Translations under genes and position numbers: made by a program
Part shown: piece after piece, positions 1-7,900 of the stretch
How the letters are laid out: every line of letters begins with the position of its first letter
How positions within the stretch are numbered: the first letter of the stretch is position 1
Notes under the pieces: generated by a model
What the model saw: the letters and a program-made list of their open reading frames with translations, nothing else
What the model was told of the DNA's origin: nothing
The model's database searches: none
Assembly (NCBI GenBank): GCA_045533175.1
Contig: JAZSHJ010000084.1
Coordinates: 1-11,712 of the forward strand
Length of the DNA stretch: 11,712 bases
Source: SIG588 sp045533175
GTDB lineage: Bacteria > Bacillota > Clostridia > Oscillospirales > Acutalibacteraceae
Direction: 5' to 3'

Positions 1-968
1 CTCAACTGTTCGCGCAACAAGGTGTGGGATGCGGCATCTGCCGGGGCGGGTGCGTCGTCGTCGGGAATAAAGTCGCCGAGATGACTGTCCTCTTCCTCAC
101 CGATGGGGGTTTCCAGCGAAACGGGTTCTTGTGCCACGCGCATGATCTCACGCACTTTGTCCACCGGCATTTCCAGGCGGCGGGCAATTTCATCCACCGA
201 CGGTTCGTGGCCGTTTTCGTGCAGAAGCTGGCTGGACACCTTCTTCACCTTATTGATGGTTTCCACCATGTGCACGGGAATACGGATAGTGCGTGCCTGA
301 TCGGCAATGGCACGGGTGATCGCCTGACGGATCCACCACGTAGCATAGGTGGAGAATTTGAAACCTTTGGTGTAATCGAATTTCTCCACCGCTTTGATCA
401 AACCGAGGTTACCTTCCTGGATCAGATCCAAAAACTGCATGCCACGGCCGACGTAGCGTTTGGCAATGCTGACCACCAAACGCAGATTGGCTTCGGACAA
501 CCGCTTTTTCGCGCCGGCATCCCCCGCCATAATGCGCTCTGCAAGCGACACTTCCTCTTCGGGAGTGAGCAACGGCACGCGGCCGATCTCTTTCAGATAC
601 ACCTTCACGGGATCGTCCACCATCACGTTTTCGCCCGTGTCCTCGCCGTCCGCACGCTCTTCAATTACCGTGTCGATATCCGCGAGGTTATCGTCCGCAA
701 AGTCATCCACGATCTGGATGTTCTGTGCTTCGATCAGTTCATAGAGTTTGTCCACCTGTTCCAGATCGAAATCCGCATTTTCGGTGGCATCCAAGATCTC
801 CTGCGTGGTGAGTTTGCCCTTGGCACGCCCCAACACCAACAGATCGTTCAACCGCTTTTCTTTCAGCAACGTGACCGCATCCGCCGGGGCGGGATGTTCG
901 GTTTCTGCCGCTTCATTTTCCACAGCGGGAGTGGTGTTGACTTCCTGTTCTTTTGCTTTCGTGCTCAT
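1..968 (-). CDS. rpoD: Primary sigma factor RpoD/SigA (3' end cut by window)
   Basis: Housekeeping sigma-70 factor that directs RNA polymerase to -35/-10 promoters. I translated 322 residues on the minus strand from ATG at 966-968; the frame is still open at base 1. In order they show a region 1.1-like N-terminus (about 30-90), an acidic linker (88-120: DDFADD, ERADGEDTG), region 1.2 (DPVKVYLKEIG, 119-129), region 2 with NLRLVVSIAKRY (161-172), DLIQEGNLGLIKAVEKFDY (181-199) and the -10-recognition helix with STYATWWIRQAITRAIADQ (206-224), and region 3 (GHEPSVDEIARRL, 253-265). The sequence stops near DFIPDDDAPAPADAA, at the approach to region 4, so roughly 80 residues with the -35-binding helix-turn-helix lie outside. 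It follows dnaG by 25 nt, as in the classical primase-sigma operon. Identification is near certain; only the truncation limits it. Confidence 0.97.
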   Translation of the reverse strand, partial: MSTKAKEQEVNTTPAVENEAAETEHPAPADAVTLLKEKRLNDLLVLGRAKGKLTTQEILDATENADFDLEQVDKLYELIEAQNIQIVDDFADDNLADIDTVIEERADGEDTGENVMVDDPVKVYLKEIGRVPLLTPEEEVSLAERIMAGDAGAKKRLSEANLRLVVSIAKRYVGRGMQFLDLIQEGNLGLIKAVEKFDYTKGFKFSTYATWWIRQAITRAIADQARTIRIPVHMVETINKVKKVSSQLLHENGHEPSVDEIARRLEMPVDKVREIMRVAQEPVSLETPIGEEEDSHLGDFIPDDDAPAPADAASHTLLREQL

Positions 969-985
969 TATGTATATCTCCTTTT
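969..985 (-). promoter_or_regulatory. Ribosome binding site of rpoD
   Basis: The Shine-Dalgarno AAAAGGAG (complement of 978-985) sits 9 nt before the rpoD ATG and fixes the start. Read on the minus strand, the 15 bases AAGGAGATATACATA match the well-known phage T7 gene 10 leader, suggesting very efficient initiation; the resemblance is probably coincidental. Confidence 0.85.
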
Positions 986-993
986 CCGATCGG

Positions 994-2766
994 TTATTTT
1001 TTATCTTCTCGCAGTTTTTGTAAATAGGCTTGAATATCCTCGTCCGAAGGGGTTCCCTCCTGCACCGTCAGGCGGCGCTTTTCTTCGGCTATCACGGCGG
1101 CGCATTGCATCGCCTCTTCGGGGGTGTTGGCCCGTTCACTTGCCGCCTGCACCATGCGGGTGAGGTAAGCCATGCCGTCCACGTCGTAGTCGGCCGAAAG
1201 CAACGCCAGTTCCACCAAAAGACCGCTTTTATGTCGTGTCACCAACCGTTCGTATACCCCGCGGTTAAATTCCGTCACCATACCCTCGGGTGGGAGCGTG
1301 TTGCTCACCTTCGGGATATAATCGGGATTGCGGATCAGCAAGCCGATCAACGCCTCTTCCGCACGGGCGGCGCGCCAATACTTTTCGGCTTCGGGATTTA
1401 CCTTCTTCACCGCGGCGGCGCTTTGCCGCACCGCTTGCGAGAGTTGTTGCCCTTCTTGCCGACGCAATCGGCGGCGATCCACTCCGCGGATCTGATCCAA
1501 CAACGCGGATTTGGTCACCCCGATCTCCGAGGCGATCTTGCCCGCGTAGACGTCCCGTTCCACAGGACTGGACAAGCCCGCCAACAGCTCTGCCACCTCT
1601 TTGAGATAACGGGACTGCCCGTCGGCGGAGGTGAGATCGAACTTACGCCCCAGTTCCAACAAACGGTATTCCACGTCGTTGGCGGAACGTTCCATCAACA
1701 AACGAAACCGTTCGGCACCGTTGTTTTTGATAAATTCATCGGGATCTTTGCCGTCGGGCACACGCACCACTTTGATGCGCACCCCTGTTTCGCGCAACAG
1801 ATCGATCGCGCGCCCCGTGCCCTTTTGTCCCGCCGCGTCCGCATCGAAGGTGAGCACCACCTCGGAGGCATAGCGGGCAATCAGACGAGCGTGTTCGGCC
1901 GTAAAGGAGGTGCCGAGCGCGGCCACCGCGTTGGTAAATCCCGCTTGATGCAGGGCGATAACGTCCATGTACCCTTCGCACAAGATCAGTTGCGTGCCGC
2001 CTTCTTCCATTTTTCCGAGGGCGGATTTCGCAAAATTCAATGCAAACAGGTTGTCCGATTTTTTATATGCCAGCGTGTCGGACGTGTTGATATATTTCGG
2101 TTTGGAATCATCCAGCACCCGCCCGCCGAAGGCGATCACGTTGCCGCGAATATCAATGATGGGCACCATGATGCGGCCGCGGAAAATGTCGTATACATGT
2201 CCGCGTTCGCTCCGTTTGCACAGCCACGCGGCGATCAGTTCTTCATCGGTGAACCCCTTTTGCCGCAAGGCATCCCGCAACGCCCGGCCCGAATCGGGTG
2301 CATACCCCAACCCGAAATGACGGATGGTGTTATCGCTGTAGCCGCGCCCGCGGTAGTATTGCAGGCCGACCGCACCTTTCGGATCGCTCAACATCGCGTG
2401 ATAAAATCGCGCCGCTTCACGGTTGGCTTCCAACACGCGCACACGCAGTTTGGACACCGCGTCGTTAACCCCTTGTTCCGGCATACGCAACCCCGCGCGG
2501 TCTGCCAGGAACTTCACCGCATCCACATAATCGAGGTTTTCCATCCGCCGCACGAAGGTGATCACGTCACCGCCCGCGCCGCAGCCGAAACAGTAAAAGG
2601 AGTTGTTCTCGCTGTATACGGTGAAGGACGGGGTTTTCTCCCCATGGAAGGGGCAAAGCCCCACCAACGTGCGTCCGCGTCGCTTTAAGCGAACGTAGGT
2701 GGATACCAACGGTTCCAGTTCGTTGCGATTGACAACTTCTTCAATAAAACTGTCGGGTATGGCCAC
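994..2766 (-). CDS. dnaG: DNA primase DnaG
   Basis: Synthesises RNA primers for the lagging strand at the replication fork, together with the replicative helicase. The 590 residues match the usual length of bacterial primases (B. subtilis about 600). The N-terminal CHC2 zinc ribbon is complete: C38-x2-H41-x17-C59-x2-C62 within CPFHGEKTPSF and YCFGCGAGGD. The RNA polymerase core follows (about 110-370), with the Toprim motif EGYMDV (E264, D268), the metal-binding FDADAAGQ (D308, D310) and DGKDPDEF (338-345). The C-terminal part (about 430-590) is the more variable helicase-binding region. Translation starts at GTG (2764-2766), giving MAIPDSFIEEV, the normal primase N-terminus, with AAGGAG 8 nt upstream. 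It lies 34 nt after dgt and 25 nt before rpoD with no visible terminator or promoter between, so the three are probably co-transcribed. Confidence 0.98.
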   Translation of the reverse strand: MAIPDSFIEEVVNRNELEPLVSTYVRLKRRGRTLVGLCPFHGEKTPSFTVYSENNSFYCFGCGAGGDVITFVRRMENLDYVDAVKFLADRAGLRMPEQGVNDAVSKLRVRVLEANREAARFYHAMLSDPKGAVGLQYYRGRGYSDNTIRHFGLGYAPDSGRALRDALRQKGFTDEELIAAWLCKRSERGHVYDIFRGRIMVPIIDIRGNVIAFGGRVLDDSKPKYINTSDTLAYKKSDNLFALNFAKSALGKMEEGGTQLILCEGYMDVIALHQAGFTNAVAALGTSFTAEHARLIARYASEVVLTFDADAAGQKGTGRAIDLLRETGVRIKVVRVPDGKDPDEFIKNNGAERFRLLMERSANDVEYRLLELGRKFDLTSADGQSRYLKEVAELLAGLSSPVERDVYAGKIASEIGVTKSALLDQIRGVDRRRLRRQEGQQLSQAVRQSAAAVKKVNPEAEKYWRAARAEEALIGLLIRNPDYIPKVSNTLPPEGMVTEFNRGVYERLVTRHKSGLLVELALLSADYDVDGMAYLTRMVQAASERANTPEEAMQCAAVIAEEKRRLTVQEGTPSDEDIQAYLQKLREDKK

Positions 2767-2780
2767 CGTAACCCCTCCTT
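2767..2780 (-). promoter_or_regulatory. Ribosome binding site deciding the GTG start of dnaG
   Basis: AAGGAGGGG (complement of about 2772-2780) lies directly before GTG 2764-2766 and supports this non-ATG start. Confidence 0.8.
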
Positions 2781-2800
2781 TCGTTTGATTTCAATTCCCA

Positions 2801-3805
2801 TTATTCGGTAATCTTGACACCCCAACTGCGGGGAATAAACAGGGTGCTGTAAATATCCAGCGCGTAGTTATCCGTCATACCTGCGATATAATCGCACACC
2901 GCCCGTGCCGCACCTTCCCGTTCACAAATGGCGGCGTATTCGCCGGGCAAGGCTTCCGGTTTACTCACAAAGTAGGTGAACATCTGCTCGATCAAGCCGT
3001 CCACTTTGCTTTCTTCCCCTTTGGCGGCAGGATTCAAATACACCGCCTTGTACATAAATGCGTGCAATTCTTCAAACGCTTCGGCGGTGACGGCATCCAT
3101 CGCCACCGTATCCCCGCTGTTTTCCACAAGCGAGGTAACCATACGGTCGATGCGGGCGGCGCGCCCTTCCCCGAATGTCTGCAACAGATGGGCGGGAACT
3201 TCGGATTCCCGCAACACGCCCGCGCGCACCGCATCGTCGATATCGTGGCTGATATAGGCGATCTTATCCGCCAAACGGACGATACGTCCTTCCAGCGTAT
3301 AGGCTTCCTCCCCGCGGGTATGGGTGAAGATGCCGTTTCTGGTCTGGCGGGTAAGGTTCAGCCCCGCACCGTTGTTTTCCAGCCGTTCCACCACCCGCAC
3401 GCTTTGCTCAAAATGACGGAATCCGCCATCCATCAAACGATCCAGCGCCCGTTCGCCCGCGTGGCCGAAGGGGGTGTGCCCCAAATCGTGTCCCAAAGCG
3501 ATCGCTTCGGTGAGATCTTCGTTCAACCGCAACGCACGCGCTACCGTGCGGGCGATCTGCGCCACTTCCAACGTGTGGGTAAGGCGGGTGCGGTAATGAT
3601 CCCCTTCGGGCGAGAGAAACACCTGTGTTTTGTGCTTCAGGCGACGAAATGCCTTACAATGCAGAATACGGTCGCGATCCCGCTGATATTCGGTGCGATA
3701 CGGACAAGGGTCCCCCGGGCGTTCCCGTTGTGCCTCGTCCGAAAATGCCGCGTGCGGCGAAAGGCGGGTGTGTTCTTCCCGTTCGTACCGTTCCCGTACC
3801 GTCAT
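2801..3805 (-). CDS. dgt: dGTPase-like deoxynucleoside triphosphate triphosphohydrolase
   Basis: HD-domain enzyme of the Dgt family, which cleaves dNTPs to deoxynucleosides and triphosphate and so trims the dNTP pool. The 334 residues carry the metal-binding set H77 (RTRLTHTLEV), H106-D107 (ALGHDLGHTPFGH, with H110 and H115) and D180 (VRLADKIAYISHD). RRLKHKTQVF (54-63) and the C-terminal DYIAGMTDNYALDIYS (305-320) are also typical of the family. The length fits the shorter Firmicutes subfamily rather than the roughly 500-residue E. coli Dgt. ATG at 3803-3805 is preceded by GGGGAG at 7-nt spacing. Genes of this family commonly stand just before dnaG-rpoD in Clostridia, and that order is seen here. 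Which dNTP is preferred, and whether the enzyme is allosteric, cannot be read from the sequence. The symbol follows family usage. Confidence 0.92.
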   Translation of the reverse strand: MTVRERYEREEHTRLSPHAAFSDEAQRERPGDPCPYRTEYQRDRDRILHCKAFRRLKHKTQVFLSPEGDHYRTRLTHTLEVAQIARTVARALRLNEDLTEAIALGHDLGHTPFGHAGERALDRLMDGGFRHFEQSVRVVERLENNGAGLNLTRQTRNGIFTHTRGEEAYTLEGRIVRLADKIAYISHDIDDAVRAGVLRESEVPAHLLQTFGEGRAARIDRMVTSLVENSGDTVAMDAVTAEAFEELHAFMYKAVYLNPAAKGEESKVDGLIEQMFTYFVSKPEALPGEYAAICEREGAARAVCDYIAGMTDNYALDIYSTLFIPRSWGVKITE

Positions 3806-3892
3806 GCCTGCACTCCCCTTTTTTCTTCGGTATGTTACTATATACGCGCGAACTCAAAAAACTCCTTGTTTTTTCAGAAAAAAACGCGAAAA
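3806..3892. other. AT-rich yigZ-dgt intergenic region with weak hairpin
   Basis: This 87-nt gap is much richer in A/T than the genes around it. At 3853-3877 the minus-strand RNA can fold CTGAAAAAAC, loop AAGGA, GTTTTTTGAG: ten pairs with one G-G mismatch, mostly A-U. It resembles a weak terminator or spacer hairpin but is not stable enough to call. A TATAGT sequence is present further on (complement of about 3837-3842) but has no -35 element at proper spacing, so no dgt promoter can be claimed. Confidence 0.35.
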
Positions 3893-4528
3893 TTATTTTT
3901 CGACGGGAAACGGATAAAATCCTTCCCCTTCTTCGGTGAGAATCAGCGTTCCCGCCGATTGTTCGGTCAAGTCTTTTTGCAATCCGTCGTGCGCTTCAAA
4001 CGGCAGGTGAAACCACAGCGTTACCGCCTCTTCACACACCGTGTCGTCCAACACGGCGCCGTGCGCCTGCACAAGCGGAGCTGCCCAGCCGTACTGTGCG
4101 TAATCGCAGGTGAGCGACAGCCGTTCGCAACAGCGCATATCGCACCGCACCCCCGCATCCACCGCCAACCGTGCCGCGTGGGAATAGGCACGCACCAAAC
4201 CGCCGCCGCCCAGCAAAATGCCGCCAAAATACCGTGTGACCACCACAACGCAATCGGTCAACCCCTCTTTTTGCAACACGTCCAGCACCGGCATTCCCGC
4301 CGTTCCTTGCGGTTCCCCGTCGTCCGAAAAGCGGCGAACGCCGCCTTCTTGCAACGCATACGCCCACACGTTGTGTTTGGCATCCCAAAACTCTTTTTTG
4401 CGCGCCGCCACAAACGCCTGCGCCTCCTCTTCGGTGGTCACGGGCGCGATGTGCCCGATAAAGCGGGAGCGTTTTTCGGTGAATTCATCCGATGCCGCGC
4501 GACATACGGTGCGGTAATCCTTGCTCAT
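3893..4528 (-). CDS. yigZ: YigZ/IMPACT family protein (UPF0029)
   Basis: Member of the conserved YigZ (E. coli) / YvyE (B. subtilis) family, related to the N-terminal part of eukaryotic IMPACT, a regulator of translational control. The bacterial role is not firmly established. The 211 residues fit the family length. The N-terminal UPF0029 domain (about 15-125) holds KRSRFIGHI (19-27), DDGEPQGTAGMPVLDVL (69-85) and the hallmark VVVTRYFGGILLGGGGLVRA (95-114). A smaller C-terminal ferredoxin-like domain (DUF1949 type, about 135-205) follows. ATG at 4526-4528 is preceded by AGGAG at 9-nt spacing. The rpmE terminator hairpin ends only about 2 nt before this Shine-Dalgarno, leaving no room for a separate promoter. 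It is followed after 87 nt by dgt. The family call is secure; a precise function is not. Confidence 0.93.
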   Translation of the reverse strand: MSKDYRTVCRAASDEFTEKRSRFIGHIAPVTTEEEAQAFVAARKKEFWDAKHNVWAYALQEGGVRRFSDDGEPQGTAGMPVLDVLQKEGLTDCVVVVTRYFGGILLGGGGLVRAYSHAARLAVDAGVRCDMRCCERLSLTCDYAQYGWAAPLVQAHGAVLDDTVCEEAVTLWFHLPFEAHDGLQKDLTEQSAGTLILTEEGEGFYPFPVEK

Positions 4529-4544
4529 TTGTTCACACTCCTAC

Positions 4545-4578
4545 AAAAAACGGACAACGCGGGGCGTTGTCCGTTTTT
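4545..4578 (-). terminator. Strong rho-independent terminator after rpmE
   Basis: A perfect inverted repeat: arms AAAAACGGACAACGC (4546-4560) and GCGTTGTCCGTTTTT (4564-4578), separated by GGG. The transcript of the minus strand forms a 15-bp stem, with a 10-bp GC-containing core and a CCC loop, followed by six T (complement of 4545-4550). It begins about 9 nt beyond the rpmE stop. The stem is symmetrical, so it could also end plus-strand transcripts, though none is expected here. It directly abuts the yigZ ribosome binding site. Confidence 0.9.
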
Positions 4579-4587
4579 GCTACAAAC

Positions 4588-4797
4588 TTATTTGCCTTCC
4601 TGCATGCCGAAACGCTTCTTAAAGCGATCAACGCGCCCGCCGGTATCGACCAACTTCTGCTTGCCCGTAAAGAACGGATGGCACTTGGAGCAAATTTCAA
4701 CACGGATGTTTTCCTTGGTGGAACCGGTTGCAATCACTTCGCCGCAAGCGCAGGTAATGGTCGTTTGCTTGTAGTCAGGATGGATCGACTCTTTCAT
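4588..4797 (-). CDS. rpmE: 50S ribosomal protein L31, zinc-binding type
   Basis: Small protein of the large ribosomal subunit near the intersubunit bridges. The 69 residues begin MKESIHPDYK, the standard L31 opening. The zinc-binding cysteines of the C+ type are all present: C16 and C18 (TCACG), C36 and C39 (CSKCHPFFTGKQ). VDTGGRVDRFKKRFG (50-64) is the family's C-terminal signature. In bacteria with two L31 forms, the zinc form is exchanged for a cysteine-free paralogue under zinc limitation; no paralogue is visible here. ATG at 4795-4797 follows AGGTGA at 6-nt spacing. The gene has its own strong promoter (4869-4897) and a terminator directly after its stop, so it mainly forms a single-gene unit although it lies behind addB. 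Confidence 0.98.
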   Translation of the reverse strand: MKESIHPDYKQTTITCACGEVIATGSTKENIRVEICSKCHPFFTGKQKLVDTGGRVDRFKKRFGMQEGK

Positions 4798-4821
4798 CAG
4801 ATGTCACCTCTTTCAGTAACT

Positions 4822-4858
4822 CGGAAGTTTTACGAACCGACCACAGCCCGCACTTCCG
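4822..4858 (-). promoter_or_regulatory. Possible structured 5' leader of rpmE
   Basis: Between the predicted transcription start (near 4862) and the L31 ATG are about 60 untranslated bases. Within them CGGAAGT and ACTTCCG (4852-4858 and 4822-4828 on the plus strand) are perfect 7-bp complementary arms around a 23-nt loop. Several bacterial lineages autoregulate L31 through leader RNAs, so this may be one, but a 7-bp stem alone is weak evidence. Confidence 0.35.
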
Positions 4859-4868
4859 TAACATACAG

Positions 4869-4897
4869 ACTATATCACACTCTTCTGGAAATTGCAA
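4869..4897 (-). promoter_or_regulatory. Sigma-A promoter of rpmE
   Basis: On the minus strand, -35 TTGCAA (4892-4897) is followed at exactly 17 nt by -10 TATAGT (complement of 4869-4874). Transcription would start near 4862, giving a leader of about 60 nt before rpmE. It sits directly after the addB stop codon, with no terminator between. Confidence 0.8.
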
Positions 4898-4905
4898 GCC
4901 TTTTT

Positions 4906-7900
4906 TTACACTTTTTCGCTTTCTTCCGCAAATTCTTTTGCCAGCTGTGCCATGACCTCGGCGCGGTCGTAGGTTTTGATCTCCTTTGCGGGATCGTCCT
5001 CTTCCCGTCCGCACACCGCCGCAAAGTCACAGTAATCGCACGGCAGGCGGTCGCCCTGCACGGCGGGAATCGCCGCCACGTCCCCCTGTCGCAGGGTTTC
5101 GGCCATCGAACGCAACAGTTTTTCCGCCCGTGCTTTCAGTTGTCCGAACTGCGCCAAAGTGGCCACCGTGGAACGGGAATCGCAGGTGCCGTCCTTCTTG
5201 AGTGTGGCGGGAATAAACAAACCCTTTACTCCTGTTTCCATCGCTTCCAGCACGTCCATATCGTCCAACAACAGACCGTTCATCCTCATGGCTTTCAACT
5301 GTTCCTCGGCCCGCTTTTCTTCGCTGTACCCTTCCTTCCCTTCCACGATCGGCAGTTTGGCAGGAAGATACAACACCCCTGCGGGGGTGGGATGTCCACC
5401 GTAACGGTCCTGCGCGTTATCCCACAACGAGAACAGATACAACAGCATCTGCAGATTGAGTCCTTCCATCACTTCATGCATTTTGAAGTTTTGCGTACCG
5501 GTTTTGTAGTCCACCACACGAATATACGCGGTGTCGCCCGCGCGGTACACGTCCACGCGGTCGATCTTTCCGATCACGCGCACGGTGGTGCCGTCCGCCA
5601 AGGTCAGCACCGTTGCGGGAACTCCTTCTTCCATACCGATGGGCAGCTCGTAATCGGCGGGCACAAAGCGGCTTTGCCGCAATTCCTGCACCACACGCCA
5701 CATCAGCGCTTCCACCGTGCGGACCAACCGCCGCAGTTGGCTCAAAAAGCGCGCACTTTTATCCGCCGTGCCGCCAAGCACGCTTTCGGTATACGCTTCC
5801 ACAGCGGTGGCCGTGTCGGCGGCCACCGTTTGGCGGGTAACCCCTTTCATTTGTGCCGCCACGTAGCGCGGCAACACCGTTTCCATCACAAAGTGGGCCA
5901 GATTTCCGAACTCCAACGAATCCATCGCGGCCGGACGGGGCGCGCGCACACGCAACCCGTATTCACAAAAATAGCGGAAGCGACATTTGTGATAGGTGTT
6001 CACCTGTGTGGCCGACAAAGCCATGGTGTTGCCGAAGAAGTCGGCGGCCGCCGCGGGCTGTTTAAACGCCATGGGACGGTGGGCAACCGCCCGTTCCATG
6101 GCCGCCAAGCGCGGGGCATACAACGGATGGGCGGCAAAATGCGCATACAGCGCCGCCCGTTCAGGTGTAAAGTTGCGGAACTTTTCGGCCAAAGCAGAAA
6201 ACGCTTCGCCGTCGCTTTCCGGCAAGGATACGGAAGAGAGAGTCGCGTGATGCGGAAACACCGCTTTCACCGCCATCACTAATTCCGAAGGCGGCAACAC
6301 TTCCCCATCCGCACTTTCAAGATAACTGATGTATAACCGATGCGACGGGGCCGCCACCGCCGTGTAGGCGTGCAACCGTTCTTCCACCGCTTGCAGATCG
6401 CCCGTGTCCGATAACATAACCCCCATTTCGGACAAGGTGCGGCGTTCACGGTCGGTAATCAAGCCACACGTGGCGGGATAGGCGGGAAATACCCCTTCAT
6501 TGGCACCAAGTACCCACACCACACGCGGCGAAGAAAAGCGCATGCGCTCCGCCCCGCCGATCTGCACCGTGTCCAACCCCTGCGGAATACTGCCGCGGTC
6601 GGTGGAGGCCAACGCCAGCGAAAACAGTTCGTCAAAGCGGGCGGCAGACAAGCGTGAAGTGCCGAGCGCCGTGGCGAAATGATCCAAAATCTCCATCATC
6701 AGATCCCACGTGTGTTCCATACGGTCGGCGGCCGCATGCGCGCCCGCGCGACGCAACCGCTTCGCCTGTAAACGCAAAACCCTTGCCACCTGTGCTTCAG
6801 CAAGGTATTGATACATCGCGCGTGCAAAAACCTGCCCCGTTACCGTTTGGTGCAACGTATCCGCCAATTTCAACAGCGGCGACAACGCACGGCGGCGCAA
6901 AAGGTTGAGATAGCGCAAGGCTTTAGCGCTTTTTTCGGTGGGAGATTCCAACCCGTCGGGGTTGGCGGTCCACTCCTCGCGCAACGTTCTCCCCGAAAGG
7001 TTCCATACGAACAGGTACTGTTCCACACGGGCAATGGAAGCAGCGGAAAAGCCCAGCAATCCCGTTTTCATCACCTGCAACATGTGCTCGGCGGTGAACC
7101 CTTCGGTGGCACAGCGAAGCGCACCGTGCATCAGCACCGCCAGCGGTTCGGTGGCAACGGTTTCCCGCTGATCCATATAATACGGAATATCCGCCTTCTC
7201 CATGGCCACGTCCAAAATGCCTTGATAATCCGACAAATTACGAGCGACCACCGCCACGTCGCGGCAACGAAGCCCCTCTTCCCGCATCAAGCGGCGCAAT
7301 TCGTGTGTCAACACACGACATTCGGCATACCGATCGGCCGCCGCCGAAAGCGTGACAGAAGGACACTCCTCCTCGTACACCTCCCGCTGTGCGGCAAAGC
7401 ACACCTGTTCCAACCGCGCAAGCGCTTCGTCTGCGGCGCGATGATTTTCGGTCATATATTGCGGGGAGGCTACCTCCACCCCGTGTTCCCGTGCCACCTG
7501 CACAAAGCGGTTGGCGGTGCGGGTTACGGGAGCAAACAGCGCATATTCGTCACGTGCATCCAACGTGTCGGTACCAAGGGCGATCACCGTACGGGCGGCA
7601 CGGCGCATTAACAGCGCCATTACCCGCATTTCCTGTTCGGTGAACCCTTGAAATCCATCCACAAACAATACCGCCCCTTGGCCGAAACTGCTTTGCGGCA
7701 ACTGTTGCGCCAGGCGGGTGAGTGCATCGGCGGGATCCAGATAACTGTCGGCGACAAGCGCTTCATACGCTTCCATGATGCAAGACAGTTCCTGCACTTT
7801 TTGGCGCAACGTGCCCGCAGGCAGCGCAGCGGACGCCTCATCCAAACGGCGGGGAGTCACGGCATACTGCTTGCATTCCGCCATCATATCCAGCACCGCC

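Noticed and set aside
24..1163. A 379-codon plus-strand open frame opposite rpoD and the end of dnaG
   Set aside because: It crosses two genes and the rpoD ribosome binding site on the other strand, and its composition is that of an antisense shadow.
1030..2688. A 552-codon plus-strand open frame opposite dnaG
   Set aside because: It is a mirror of the biased dnaG codons, with His/Phe/Gly-rich low-information sequence. DnaG itself shows all expected motifs.
3837..3842. TATAGT upstream of dgt as a promoter -10
   Set aside because: The nearest -35-like TTGAGT is only about 10 nt away, and nothing suitable lies at 16-18 nt.
3654..3857. A minus-strand TTG-start frame of 67 codons with AAGGAG 4 nt upstream, overlapping the start of dgt
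   Set aside because: Most of it is out of frame within dgt, and the product is Arg/Gly/Thr-rich without family features. The Shine-Dalgarno is the loop of an AT-rich hairpin and is likely chance.
3062..6282. Two overlapping plus-strand open frames of 570 and 596 codons opposite dgt, yigZ, rpmE and addB
   Set aside because: They run through the rpmE terminator and promoter, have no recognisable domains, and are explained by codon bias of the genes beneath.
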